Source: Lachnospiraceae bacterium
Lineage (GTDB): Bacteria; Bacillota; Clostridia; Lachnospirales; Lachnospiraceae
Assembly (NCBI GenBank): GCA_900772845.1
Contig: CAAGSD010000049.1
Span: 1 to 49,785, forward strand
Direction: 5' to 3'
DNA length: 49,785 nucleotides
Shown: piece after piece, positions 7,690-16,405 of the stretch
How the letters are laid out: each line of letters begins with the position of its first letter
How positions within the stretch are numbered: position 1 is the first letter of the stretch
Made by a program: the position numbers and the translations under genes
The notes under the pieces: model-generated
What the model was told of the DNA's origin: nothing
Databases searched by the model: none
Seen by the model: the letters and a program-made list of their open reading frames with translations, nothing else

Positions 7690-9936
7690 ATGATTTTGAA
7701 TAAAAAAGAAGCCCAGAACGATACAAATTATACAAGCCACAACAGTACTTTAATGCTTAAAATGGTAACCTCTTACAGTATTTTCCTGCTGATCATTCTG
7801 GTTTTGTTCATCTTTTTATACCGTTCTACAATAAATAACGCACGTGATTCTTACGATCAGCAGAACGAAACGACCCTGATCAGCAATGCGGAGCTGTTTG
7901 AAAGCGATCTGAATGTCATGGAAGTCTATTGCAGACAGCTTCTGCAGAACGACACTTTCCGGAAAGTCATGAATTATGAGAATACCTATTATCCTTTTAC
8001 GGAAATGGGAAATGAATTGCAGAACTCTCTGGCTACCAATGTATATGCAGAAGCTCTTCTTCCGTTAAAAGAGTCCTTTGTCTATTTTCCGGAGACAGAC
8101 TATGTATTGAATCCTACTTATTTTATATCTGCCAAACGGTTCTACAACTGGATCCAGAAGTATCCCGCTTCCGAAAAGGATCTGTGGTACTCCTATATGA
8201 CAGAACCGGAATACCAGAACCGCTTTCTTCCCATGGACCAGTTCATGCCAAATTACAGCGAAAAATACTATATGTATATCATCGACCTGAACGATCTCTA
8301 CTATATGGATGCCCATGCAAAGGTATGCTTTATCTTCGAGCAGGACAAAATGGCGGATCTGTTCGACTGCGTAGAGATGGACAGCAGTAATTTTCTGTTT
8401 TCTGTTGCGGCAGACAGCTCTATGGTACTCTCCATCAATCCTTCGGGGGAATTTTCACCGGCAGAGCTGATGACAATGGACTTCGATAAGGGATATGCCC
8501 ACATTACTCTGGATGGTCAGCAGCTGACCATAGGGAAATATAGGTCAGATAACACAGGTTATTCTTACTATTTCAGTTTTCCTTCCTATCGTGCTGCCGC
8601 AGGCCTGGGGGGAACGCAGCTGCTTTTCATCTTCCTTGCCCTGTTAGCATTGCTTATCGGCGGTTCTCTGGTATATTATTTTTCCCGTCGGAATGTACGC
8701 CCTATCATCGAGTTGGGACAGGAGCTGCAGACCGCTGTGGAAGTACAGAAAAATCTGCAGGAGGTGGTGGACAGCCAGCGTCCGATCATCTGTACCTCCT
8801 ATGTGAGACAGCTATTATCCGGTACCGCTACTTCCGAGGATGAAGTTACCTACATGGAAAACTATCTGGGTATTGCGGATTCTTCTTATTATAATGTGTT
8901 ATACATCGTCTACTATAATAACTTTGGTGATAATACAGAGACTGCACTTCCCGGCGGTGTGGAGTCTGTGGAAGAGCTGGAGAAGATCATCGAGACTGCA
9001 CTGGAGAATTTCTTTGGTACACCGCTGTTCTATTTCAGCCCTTCGGATCGTACCTATTCCGTCCTGCTCCACTGTTCGAAGGACGACGAAAAGGATCTGA
9101 TCCTGAAGATCAACAACTGTATCCTGCGTCTACATGATTATCTGCTGGATACTTACGACATCTGGCTTTTTGCAGGTATCGGGCGCAATACGGATTCCCT
9201 GATGAGCGTATGGGAATGCTACCAGCAGGCCTCCGAAGCAGTCAGCTATACCACGAAGAACTATATTTTCTTCCCGTATGAATTCATTAAGAAGGATTCC
9301 AACGTGTTCTATTACCCGCCGGAGATCTCCACGAAGCTGATCCATTTCATTTCCACAGGCAATACTCCGCAGGTACTGGAGCTGTTCAACCTGATCCATC
9401 AGGAAAACATTGAGGAACGTTCCCTGCCGGTCAACCTGCTGAAATATCTGCTGTCGGATATCCGGAATACTCTGTTGAAGGCAAGATTTGCACTGCCCCA
9501 GGATGCGGATCCCGAAGCGGTAAAGGTACTGGATGAGCGCTTTAATGAGCATCTGACCTTTAAATTGTGTGAAGATCTGGCACTGTCTCTGTGTAATCTC
9601 TTCGGCAACAAGGAAGATGACACTACGCTATCCGCCACCATCGAGAAATATATCAAAGAGAATTATAAGGATCCTTCGTTGGGATTGAACAAGATTTCGG
9701 ATGAGTTCCAGATTTCAGAGAGTTATTTCTCCCATATGTTCAAGGAAAAGACCGGCGTCAACTTCTCCACTTATCTGGAGAATATCCGTATGACAGAAGC
9801 TGCAAGGCTGATCAAGGAGACCGATGTCAGTCTGAATGAATTGTATATTGCTGTAGGATATAATAATTCCAATACTTTCCGACGTGCTTTCAAGAAAGTA
9901 TACGGGGTAACTCCCAGTGCCATGCGGGAAAAATAG
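7690..9936 (+). CDS. Membrane-anchored AraC-family regulator (YesS-like)
   Basis: A 748-residue one-component sensor/regulator. A transmembrane helix near residues 28-48 is followed by an extracytoplasmic sensor region up to about residue 305. A second helix lies at about 307-332 (GTQLLFIFLALLALLIGG), then a cytoplasmic linker, and a C-terminal AraC/XylS double helix-turn-helix (IEKYIKENYKDPSLGLNKIS to the end, with the family signature NSNTFRRAFKKVYGVTPSAMR). B. subtilis YesS, of similar length and layout, controls rhamnogalacturonan use. The divergent position suggests it senses an oligosaccharide outside the cell and activates the importer. GGAG lies 9 nt before the ATG; another ATG four bases upstream is followed quickly by a stop. 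Confidence 0.88.
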   Translation: MILNKKEAQNDTNYTSHNSTLMLKMVTSYSIFLLIILVLFIFLYRSTINNARDSYDQQNETTLISNAELFESDLNVMEVYCRQLLQNDTFRKVMNYENTYYPFTEMGNELQNSLATNVYAEALLPLKESFVYFPETDYVLNPTYFISAKRFYNWIQKYPASEKDLWYSYMTEPEYQNRFLPMDQFMPNYSEKYYMYIIDLNDLYYMDAHAKVCFIFEQDKMADLFDCVEMDSSNFLFSVAADSSMVLSINPSGEFSPAELMTMDFDKGYAHITLDGQQLTIGKYRSDNTGYSYYFSFPSYRAAAGLGGTQLLFIFLALLALLIGGSLVYYFSRRNVRPIIELGQELQTAVEVQKNLQEVVDSQRPIICTSYVRQLLSGTATSEDEVTYMENYLGIADSSYYNVLYIVYYNNFGDNTETALPGGVESVEELEKIIETALENFFGTPLFYFSPSDRTYSVLLHCSKDDEKDLILKINNCILRLHDYLLDTYDIWLFAGIGRNTDSLMSVWECYQQASEAVSYTTKNYIFFPYEFIKKDSNVFYYPPEISTKLIHFISTGNTPQVLELFNLIHQENIEERSLPVNLLKYLLSDIRNTLLKARFALPQDADPEAVKVLDERFNEHLTFKLCEDLALSLCNLFGNKEDDTTLSATIEKYIKENYKDPSLGLNKISDEFQISESYFSHMFKEKTGVNFSTYLENIRMTEAARLIKETDVSLNELYIAVGYNNSNTFRRAFKKVYGVTPSAMREK

Positions 9937-9966
9937 AACGATCTCTTGATAGAAATGCAAGAAGAT

Positions 9967-10020
9967 ACAGCCGGGACATCTTCGGAGGATTTAATCCTCC
10001 AGAAATGCCTCGGCTGTTTT
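9967..10020. terminator. Branched bidirectional terminator between regulator and ispD
   Basis: An outer stem, ACAGCCG with CGGCTGT, encloses a second perfect hairpin, GGAGGATT-T-AATCCTCC, and is followed on the plus strand by TTTTC. It overlaps the last codons of ispD and serves convergent genes. Confidence 0.5.
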
Positions 10021-10827
10021 CATATCTTCCGGTGTTGTGATCTTAATATTCTGATAGGAAGCCTCTACCAGCTTCACTCTTGTCTCGGTAAACAGTTCCA
10101 CCACGCTGGCATCATCTGTTACCTGAATGCCCTGTTCCTGCATCCTGGGAAGACGGTTTTTCAGTCTCTCGTATGCCTGCAGGATCAGACTGGTCTCAAA
10201 TACCTGCGGTGTCTGGATATTCCAGACCGTTCTGCGATCCGGAGTGGACAGGGCAAAGCCCTCTCCATCGCTGATCTTCACAGTATCCTTGCTCTGTACC
10301 GCTGCCACGCAGGCATGATACTGTATGGCTGCTGCGTATGTATCCACTAATATCTTCTCTGTGAGAAAGGGTCTGGCCCCATCATGGATGAACACAAGCC
10401 CATGTTCATTGGGCACTTTCAGTCTTCCATCTGCGATCAGCTGTAAAGCTCTGCTCACAGACAGATACCGCTCTGCACCGCCGGAAGTAATGATATTTAC
10501 CTTGGTGAAACGGTATTTTTGTACAATTTCTTCCCGGGCATAGGGAATATCCTGCTCCGCCGTCACCAGAATACAATCATCAATGATCTGCGATTCCTCT
10601 ACCGCATGCAAGGCATACCAGATCAGTGGCTTTCCTTTTAAAGGGAGGAACTGTTTTGCCACCGCTGACTGCATACGGCTTCCGCTGCCCGCTGCCAGGA
10701 TAATGGCGGTACATCTGGGCTTTTGTCCGGTATCTTCCGCTGTCTGTGCGTTTTTTTCTTCATTTTCCATATGATTGGTCATATAATCTTCTGTCAGATT
10801 TCTATCCCGTGCTACTCTGTCTACCAT
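9991..10827 (-). CDS. ispD: 2-C-methyl-D-erythritol 4-phosphate cytidylyltransferase
   Basis: IspD makes CDP-methylerythritol in the non-mevalonate isoprenoid pathway. The nucleotide-binding motif AIILAAGSGSRM is followed by AKQFLPLKGKP, then FIHDGARPFL and TPQVFETSLI, all typical of the family. The frame gives 278 residues, but the core begins only at about residue 38, so the first ATG may be too early. ATGs at 10782 and 10770 are alternatives and none has a strong ribosome site. It begins 37 bp after tsaD and is probably the last gene of that operon. Confidence 0.9.
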   Translation of the reverse strand: MVDRVARDRNLTEDYMTNHMENEEKNAQTAEDTGQKPRCTAIILAAGSGSRMQSAVAKQFLPLKGKPLIWYALHAVEESQIIDDCILVTAEQDIPYAREEIVQKYRFTKVNIITSGGAERYLSVSRALQLIADGRLKVPNEHGLVFIHDGARPFLTEKILVDTYAAAIQYHACVAAVQSKDTVKISDGEGFALSTPDRRTVWNIQTPQVFETSLILQAYERLKNRLPRMQEQGIQVTDDASVVELFTETRVKLVEASYQNIKITTPEDMKTAEAFLED

Positions 10828-10864
10828 ATTCCGTCAATCTTTCTTTAAAGTCTTTTTCAGTTTT

Positions 10865-11902
10865 TTATCGTTCACCCAGTTTCAGGTTCGGCACAGCATT
10901 CAGGTCATAGCCGCTGCGGACACCCTTGATATACTCGTAATATCCCGCCACACCAATCATGGCTGCATTGTCCGTACAGAAAATAGGGGAAGGATGATAA
11001 AATGCAATATTTCTTTTTCCACATTCCTCTTCAAAAGCCGCTCTCAGAGAAGAATTGGATGCCACGCCTCCGGCAATGGCGAATTTATTCAGTCCGTAGG
11101 CTTTCACTGCATGGAGAGAATGGCTTACCAGGACGTCTACGACTGCTTTCTGGAAGGAAGCTGCCACATCTGCCTGGTTGTAGCTCTCCCCCTTCATCTG
11201 GCAGCTATTGAGATAATTCAATACTGCGGATTTCAGGCCACTGAAGCTGAAATCGTACTCATTCTCTGCCACCGCTGCTCTGGGGAAGTGGATGGCATCG
11301 GGATTGCCTTCCTTAGATACCTTGTCGATCTTAGGTCCCCCGGGATATCCCAGTCCGATGGCACGGGCCACCTTGTCAAAAGCTTCTCCCGCTGCATCAT
11401 CTCTGGTCCGGCCGATGATCTCGTATTCTCCGTAATCCTTGACGACCACCAGATGTGAGTGGCCGCCGGAAGCCACCATACAGATGAACGGAGGCTCCAG
11501 TTCCTTATTTTCTATAAAATTCGCACTGATATGTCCCTCAATATGGTGCACACCCACCAGCGGAATCCCTGTGGCAAAGCTGATGGCTTTCGCCTCGGAT
11601 ACTCCGACTAAAAGTGCTCCCACCAGTCCCGGACCGTAGGTCACCGCAATGGCTGTAATATCCTCCAATGTCACATGTGCATCAGCAAGAGCCTGTTCAA
11701 TGACCTGATTGATCTTCTCGATATGTTTGCGGGAAGCGATTTCCGGTACGACACCGCCATATAAGGTATGCAAAGCAATCTGGGAAGAAATCACATTGGA
11801 AAGTACTTCTCTGCCGTTTTTCACTACGGAAGCCGCTGTCTCATCACAGGAGCTTTCGATTCCCAGAATATAAATATCTTTTTGTTTTTCTGTCTCTGCC
11901 AT
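10865..11902 (-). CDS. tsaD: tRNA N6-threonylcarbamoyladenosine transferase, catalytic subunit TsaD
   Basis: TsaD (also Gcp/YgjD) transfers the threonylcarbamoyl group to A37 of tRNAs reading ANN codons, working with TsaB and TsaE. An ASKHA fold is visible in GIESSCDETAASVV at the N-terminus, the metal-ligand motif HIEGH, SGGHSHL, and the C-terminal GGVASNSSLR. The start at 11902 (345 residues) follows GTAGGCGGAAA and avoids an overlap with the upstream gene; earlier starts in the same frame lack support. tsaB and tsaE lie in the same operon. Confidence 0.95.
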   Translation of the reverse strand: MAETEKQKDIYILGIESSCDETAASVVKNGREVLSNVISSQIALHTLYGGVVPEIASRKHIEKINQVIEQALADAHVTLEDITAIAVTYGPGLVGALLVGVSEAKAISFATGIPLVGVHHIEGHISANFIENKELEPPFICMVASGGHSHLVVVKDYGEYEIIGRTRDDAAGEAFDKVARAIGLGYPGGPKIDKVSKEGNPDAIHFPRAAVAENEYDFSFSGLKSAVLNYLNSCQMKGESYNQADVAASFQKAVVDVLVSHSLHAVKAYGLNKFAIAGGVASNSSLRAAFEEECGKRNIAFYHPSPIFCTDNAAMIGVAGYYEYIKGVRSGYDLNAVPNLKLGER

Positions 11903-11915
11903 TTTTCCGCCTACT

Positions 11916-12527
11916 TTACTTTTCATTATTCTCTGACTGTTCCAGATGGTCATTCACCTGATCTGCTGTTTCCCAACCGTAGATCCTCCATTTGCGGTTT
12001 TCATCCTTGCGTAACAGATATACCAGCATGGTGGAACTCTTTTTTCCATTCTCTGTAATCCCATAACCACAGGAAATCCGTGCAAAAGAATATCCATCGG
12101 CCGTATAATAGTCTACGTTGGTGCTGTTTGCAAGAGAAACACTTGTTATTTTTCTCTTGCTGTCCTTATAATTCTTAATTTCTCCCTGTAATCGGATCAG
12201 ATAGGTATCTTCCTCGTTATTTTCCCGAAGCTCTTCATCAAACAGCTGCAGAGATTTTTTTCCTAACTCCTGGATCTCTTCCACAGTACAATCTTCATTG
12301 TAGAAGCATTTGATCAGGTCATTGTAATACTTGATGACTTCCTTGGGTGTGGCCGGATAATTATTATTCAGATCCCGGGAAAGTGCCGTGTCTACCTCAG
12401 ACATCACGGCTTCCTGCTGCTCTGTCCTGTTTTTCCCCGAGAGATAGGAATAATATCCCACCACCAGAACAATGAGGAATATCAGAAAAATGGTGATTTT
12501 CGTCATGGACGTATTGTTTTTATTCAT
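11916..12527 (-). CDS. Membrane-anchored hypothetical protein (DUF6715-like)
   Basis: A protein of 203 residues. A single N-terminal transmembrane helix (ITIFLIFLIVLVVGYYSYL, residues 11-29) is followed by an extracytoplasmic domain with a pattern of two Cys in IKCFYNEDCT and a C-terminal Tyr/Trp-rich segment. It resembles a Lachnospiraceae family I recall as DUF6715, which has no known function. It sits 6 bp after rnz and 13 bp before tsaD, so it is translationally embedded in the tRNA-modification operon. A role in that pathway cannot be claimed. Confidence 0.75.
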   Translation of the reverse strand: MNKNNTSMTKITIFLIFLIVLVVGYYSYLSGKNRTEQQEAVMSEVDTALSRDLNNNYPATPKEVIKYYNDLIKCFYNEDCTVEEIQELGKKSLQLFDEELRENNEEDTYLIRLQGEIKNYKDSKRKITSVSLANSTNVDYYTADGYSFARISCGYGITENGKKSSTMLVYLLRKDENRKWRIYGWETADQVNDHLEQSENNEK

Positions 12528-12533
12528 ACTTTC

Positions 12534-13448
12534 CTACTCCCCTTCATCAAAGTTCAGTTCCATTGTCCAGCCATCCTTCGCCGCATAAGCTGCCGGAAAG
12601 ATTTTCCGGACGTCCTCCATGAATTCCTCAGGCCTCGTCATAGAAGGGCTGTAATGTGTCAGCCACAGCTTCGGGGCTCCCACCTCTTTTGCGATCTTCG
12701 CTGCCTCGTACATGGTCATGTGCTTATGCTCTCTGGCCTTTGCCAGCTTGTCCGGCTCACCGTACATGCCTTCCAGGATCAGCAGATCTGCTCCCTGTGC
12801 ATTCTGACGAATGCTTTCGGTAGGACGGGTATCGGTACTGTAGGTCACTTTCAGCCCCTTACGCTCCGCTCCCAGTACCATATCCGGGGTAAAGATCCGT
12901 CCGTTTTCTTCCAGTGTTTCTCCTTTTTGCAGGCGGCTCCAGAATTTCATGGGTATCTCCTGCTCCATGGCTCTGTCCTTATCGAATCGACCGGTGCGGT
13001 CAATCGCTATGCTGTAGCCGTAACAGAGCACATTATGGTTAACTTTGAAGGCTTCCAACCGGAAACCTTCGAAGGAAAAGGTCTGGGCATTCTCCGTAAT
13101 CTCCAGGCATTTCACTTCAAAAGGAAGCTCCGGTGCGATCACCCGCAGAGAAGACACCACCCTGGTCAGCCCCTTGGGGCCGATCAGAAGCAGCGGTTCC
13201 GTACGCTCCGCATTTCCCATAGTGAGAAGCATACCCGGCAGGCCGCTGATATGATCCGCATGGAAATGGGTAAAGCAGATAATATCAATGGGATTAGGAC
13301 TCCAGCCTTTTTCCCGCATAGCGATCTGGGTCCCCTCTCCGCAATCGATCAGAATACTTTTCCCATTATAGCGCATCATCAGGGAAGTCAGCCATCTGTA
13401 AGGCAGTGGCATCATTCCTCCGGTTCCCAATAAGCAAACGTCTAACAT
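12534..13448 (-). CDS. rnz: Ribonuclease Z
   Basis: RNase Z cuts the 3' trailer from tRNA precursors, which matters here because the tRNA-Ser genes in this window lack encoded CCA. A metallo-beta-lactamase fold is visible: LLGTGG at the N-terminus, the zinc motif HFHADHISG, the loop THYSPSM and the metal ligand Asp in STDTRPTE. The start at ATG 13448 gives 304 residues and matches the family N-terminus (MLDVCLLGTG); an ATG three bases earlier and an upstream TTG are possible. AGGA is very close to the chosen ATG, so the start is uncertain by a few codons. Confidence 0.93.
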   Translation of the reverse strand: MLDVCLLGTGGMMPLPYRWLTSLMMRYNGKSILIDCGEGTQIAMREKGWSPNPIDIICFTHFHADHISGLPGMLLTMGNAERTEPLLLIGPKGLTRVVSSLRVIAPELPFEVKCLEITENAQTFSFEGFRLEAFKVNHNVLCYGYSIAIDRTGRFDKDRAMEQEIPMKFWSRLQKGETLEENGRIFTPDMVLGAERKGLKVTYSTDTRPTESIRQNAQGADLLILEGMYGEPDKLAKAREHKHMTMYEAAKIAKEVGAPKLWLTHYSPSMTRPEEFMEDVRKIFPAAYAAKDGWTMELNFDEGE

Positions 13449-13496
13449 CATTCCTCGCAATCTGCCGCTTACGCAGCATCTTTTTGTTGTGTCTTC

Positions 13497-13736
13497 CTAT
13501 AAAAGCTCTGTCTCCGGCACTTCTTCCACCGGAATCACAAATGCGGCAATCCATTGATCATAGCAGTCTTCACACAGGTCAAACCGGTGTCTGATCCCGT
13601 CTTTTCTGCTGAAATAACCAAATCTCACATCTGCGGCGAAACACCCTTCACGGACGATTTCATTTTCTATTTTCAACTCCTTGCCGCAGCCGTTACAGAT
13701 TACCTGCTGTAAATTACCGTTGTCTTCTTTTCGCAT
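13497..13736 (-). CDS. Small zinc-ribbon protein of unknown function
   Basis: A protein of 79 residues with two CxxC pairs, CNGCGKEL near residue 14 and CEDC near residue 55, forming a likely zinc ribbon, with an acidic C-terminus. A good ribosome site (AAAGGTGG) precedes the ATG. It lies between rimI and rnz in the same direction. I recognise no specific family. Confidence 0.7.
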   Translation of the reverse strand: MRKEDNGNLQQVICNGCGKELKIENEIVREGCFAADVRFGYFSRKDGIRHRFDLCEDCYDQWIAAFVIPVEEVPETELL

Positions 13737-13826
13737 CCTGTTTCCACCTTTCTGACTGTAAATGTTACTTTCGACCCTGGCATCATTATAATGGATAATC
13801 CGCCAAAAAAGTGGTGGTAATACTTG

Positions 13827-14264
13827 TTAATGCCGCCACATGATCATGGCATCCTCTGTGGGCTTCTCATAAAATCTCGGGCGGATTCCTTCGGAAACGA
13901 ACCCGAACTTCTCATATAAGCGGATAGCCGGGGCATTGCTCACTCTGACTTCCAGCGTATATGCCGTAATGCCTCTCTCTGCCCCCAGCCGCAGCAGTTC
14001 CTGAAGCATTTTACTGCCGACACCCAGATTCCGATATTCCGGAGCTGTCACCACGTTGTCGATGCTGCCCTCATGAAAGCTGTCTGTCAGCCCGGCGCAG
14101 CCTGCGATGCGGCCATCAGCCTCTGCTACAACATACAGGCAATAATCTCTGGTCAGAAGTCCTCTGAAATCCTCTGCAGACCAGGGCATACTGAAAGATT
14201 CTGCCTCGATCCGGCTCAGTTCTTCGATATCCACATCCTGTAACGGGCGCACTACAATCTTCAT
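13827..14264 (-). CDS. rimI: Ribosomal protein S18-alanine N-acetyltransferase
   Basis: A GNAT acetyltransferase of 145 residues. The acetyl-CoA-binding motif is seen in NLGVGSKMLQELL, followed by LEVRVSNAPAIRLYEKFGF, the RimI hallmark. RimI acetylates the N-terminal Ala of S18. It overlaps tsaB by 4 bp (ATGA-type coupling); the tsaE-tsaB-rimI order is conserved in many Firmicutes. Confidence 0.9.
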   Translation of the reverse strand: MKIVVRPLQDVDIEELSRIEAESFSMPWSAEDFRGLLTRDYCLYVVAEADGRIAGCAGLTDSFHEGSIDNVVTAPEYRNLGVGSKMLQELLRLGAERGITAYTLEVRVSNAPAIRLYEKFGFVSEGIRPRFYEKPTEDAMIMWRH

Positions 14265-15022
14265 GCCTGTGCCTCTTCTGTAGCAGCTTTTTCCTGCTCC
14301 TCTCGTTCCCGCTCTGCCTGACTTTTCCGCAGATATTCGGGTTCGTGCTCCGCAGCGGTCACTGTCCTGCCCTGTGCATAATAGACGGCTCCCAGCGAAG
14401 CTACACTGGCAGCACGCTGTCTATTATTGGCCGCCGGTGCAAAAGAGCAGGGGACTTTCAATTTCTGTAAGATCTGCTCCTGATAGACCGGAACGCCGTC
14501 TCCAAGGAAGATCACTTCCCGTCCTATGCGGTTTAACTTCTCCACCAGCTCGTCCACGGCAATGGCGCACTGGTCTTTTAAAGTGTGCATCACAAGCTGC
14601 TGTTCGCAAGTCTCCCTGTCCGCAGTCTCCGCTTTGACGAACTCATAAATGCCGGTATATACCTGATTTCTCCTGGCATCCATGATGGGACATACCAGCT
14701 TGTCTGTTCCCCAGAGGTTAAAAGCCAGTCCCTCCAGTGTCGGAACTTCTACCAGCGGCAGATTCAGTGCCAGTCCCAGTCCCTTGGCTGTGGCCGCCCC
14801 GATCCGAAGCCCGGTAAAGGAACCGGGACCTGCGGAAATGGCAATAGCATCGATGGTGTGCAGATCCAGATCGATCATCTGACGGATCTCGTCCAGCATG
14901 GGTAATAAGGTCTGGGAATGTGTTTTCTTATAATCTGTGGTGTATTCCGCTATCAGGACATCATTCTCCACAATGGCGGCACTTGCCACCAGTCCGGAAC
15001 TGTCCAACGCTAATATCTTCAT
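14261..15022 (-). CDS. tsaB: tRNA threonylcarbamoyladenosine biosynthesis protein TsaB
   Basis: A protein of 253 residues, an ASKHA-fold partner of TsaD. The N-terminus MKILALDSSG, the ISAGPGSFTGLRIG motif and the MDARRNQVYTG segment are characteristic. TsaB has degenerate ATP-binding residues and scaffolds TsaD and TsaE. A Glu/Ala-rich tail ends the protein. It overlaps tsaE by 4 bp and rimI by 4 bp. Confidence 0.95.
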   Translation of the reverse strand: MKILALDSSGLVASAAIVENDVLIAEYTTDYKKTHSQTLLPMLDEIRQMIDLDLHTIDAIAISAGPGSFTGLRIGAATAKGLGLALNLPLVEVPTLEGLAFNLWGTDKLVCPIMDARRNQVYTGIYEFVKAETADRETCEQQLVMHTLKDQCAIAVDELVEKLNRIGREVIFLGDGVPVYQEQILQKLKVPCSFAPAANNRQRAASVASLGAVYYAQGRTVTAAEHEPEYLRKSQAEREREEQEKAATEEAQA

Positions 15023-15495
15023 ACTGTCGTCCTCTCCTCAATCGTGATCCGGCGGTAATCAAATCCCTTTTCCAGATCCTTTTCTATGGTCACCTGCCTG
15101 TAATGCTCCGGCAGGATCTCTTCAATGAGATTCGCCCACTCGATCAGGCAAAGTCCCTCGCCGTAAAAGCAGTCCTCGTAACCGATCTCTTCCATCTCTT
15201 CCACATCACCGATGCGGTAGACATCAAAATGGTAAAAAGGCATACGGCCTTCCTCGTAGATCTGTACGATGGTAAAAGTGGGACTGTTCACCGGCTCTGT
15301 AATTCCAAGACCATCTGCCACTCCCTGGGTAAATACGGTCTTGCCCACACCCAGATCACCGATCAGGGTATAGACCTGTCCGGGAACTGCTTCCCTGCCG
15401 ATCCGCTGTCCTAATGCGAAGGTCTCCTGTGCACTGTGGGTCTCTATGATCTCTTTTTTGCATTCTCTGTTATCTATTGAATCACCTGTTGTCAT
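15019..15495 (-). CDS. tsaE: tRNA threonylcarbamoyladenosine biosynthesis ATPase TsaE
   Basis: A small P-loop ATPase of 158 residues with Walker A GDLGVGKT at about residue 46, the NSPTFTIV segment, and HFDVYR. It drives turnover of the TsaBD complex. It is the first gene of the leftward operon tsaE-tsaB-rimI and later rnz, tsaD and ispD. The ribosome site is weak (GTAAGAAAA). A structured repeat copy lies 65 bp upstream. Confidence 0.93.
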   Translation of the reverse strand: MTTGDSIDNRECKKEIIETHSAQETFALGQRIGREAVPGQVYTLIGDLGVGKTVFTQGVADGLGITEPVNSPTFTIVQIYEEGRMPFYHFDVYRIGDVEEMEEIGYEDCFYGEGLCLIEWANLIEEILPEHYRQVTIEKDLEKGFDYRRITIEERTTV

Positions 15496-15560
15496 TTTTC
15501 TTACGCTTTCTATTGTTACATGTTACGGTTATGCAGTTACTGTTACCTTTTATATGATTC

Positions 15561-15650
15561 GTAACTATTCAGAACCATGCAAAACTGCGTTCTGCGAATG
15601 CCCGCATACAGGCAGATAAGCAGTTTTATATGGCGAAGTAACCACATGAT
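15561..15650. repeat. GTAACTATTC intergenic repeat, copy A
   Basis: Starts GTAACTATTCAGAACCATGC and contains the internal inverted repeat AAAACTGC with GCAGTTTT. The left half matches copy D (24040-24133) closely. The right terminal repeat is degraded. Confidence 0.7.
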
Positions 15651-15675
15651 CTATTCTTCTGCTGTATCCGTGCAT

Positions 15676-16152
15676 CTAACAACGGATCTTCACCTTTGCA
15701 GGCGGCATATGAGTGGAAATTATTTCAATAACATCCGTTGTCTTATCCTGCATCTGCTTTTTTGGGAAAATGGTTGCATTATTTTTCGCCGTATATACAA
15801 TGATGCTGCGTCCGGTGGACACGGCTTTCAGGCAATCCTCCCATTTCTGACAGGTGGAACTGTCTCCCTGGGAAATCGTGATGCCGTTCTCATCCAGAAT
15901 ATAGTGCAGCGGCTCCTTGAAAACCGGATTGTTCACCACCTGCTGCTTACTTTTGATGTAAAGGGTCCAGGGAAGGTATAACAGCAGCACAATTCCCATG
16001 ATAAGGTAGATCCAGTACTGTCTGGAAATACCTACGATGACACCCAACGCTCCGATCACCGCTCCCAACAGTCCGGATACGCTGTTGTAGCTGTGACGTA
16101 ATAAAAAGTCATATAAATCCCCCGATGTAATCTTCACATCCAATTCTACCAT
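15676..16152 (-). CDS. YcxB-like membrane protein
   Basis: A protein of 158 residues. The N-terminus VKITSGDLYDFLLRHSY is followed by two adjacent transmembrane helices (about residues 25-45 and 48-66), then a soluble beta-rich domain with ILDENGITISQG. This is the layout of the YcxB-like family (Pfam YcxB), whose function is unknown. AAGGAAAG precedes the ATG. Repeat copies lie on both sides, so it is probably its own transcription unit. Confidence 0.75.
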   Translation of the reverse strand: MVELDVKITSGDLYDFLLRHSYNSVSGLLGAVIGALGVIVGISRQYWIYLIMGIVLLLYLPWTLYIKSKQQVVNNPVFKEPLHYILDENGITISQGDSSTCQKWEDCLKAVSTGRSIIVYTAKNNATIFPKKQMQDKTTDVIEIISTHMPPAKVKIRC

Positions 16153-16185
16153 ATGAGTTCTTTCCTTATATATTTACATTATTTA

Positions 16186-16260
16186 GTAACGATCCCGAGC
16201 CATGCAAGGATTATCGAATGGGCGTCGAATGCCTGCATGTGTAAGAGCATTTTCTTTTAG
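16186..16260. repeat. GTAAC repeat, diverged copy B
   Basis: Begins GTAACGATCCCGAGCCATGC and contains TCGAATGCCTGCATG, echoing TGCGAATGCTTGCATTC in copy D. The terminal repeat is weak, so this is a decayed member. Confidence 0.45.
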
Positions 16261-16280
16261 CCCGACCCGATATGAGCACA
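16258..16280. repeat. Fragment of the CGATATGA-family element
   Basis: AGCCCGACCCGATATGAGCA is very similar to the minus-strand end of the element at 21400-21540 (TGACCCGCCCCGATATGAGC). It abuts repeat copy B. Confidence 0.45.
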
Positions 16281-16311
16281 CTACAAAAAATATTATAATT
16301 TTTTTCCCTTA

Positions 16312-16376
16312 AAAAAGCAAGTAAAGAACCGCAGGGAATCCAATATCTGGTTTCTTCGGTTCTTTACTTGCTTTTT
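16312..16376 (-). terminator. Terminator of the efflux operon
   Basis: A 20-bp stem, AAAAAGCAAGTAAAGAACCG with its complement at 16357-16376. It is followed on the minus strand by TTAAGGG with an A/T-rich flank. The long A/U-rich stem is typical of a bidirectional terminator. Confidence 0.75.
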
Positions 16377-16405
16377 ATTAATTTATGATTTAACTTTTGT
16401 TCATC

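Noticed and set aside
12654..13433. A 259-residue plus-strand open frame antisense to rnz
   Set aside because: Shadow of rnz in another frame, with no ribosome site or recognisable family.
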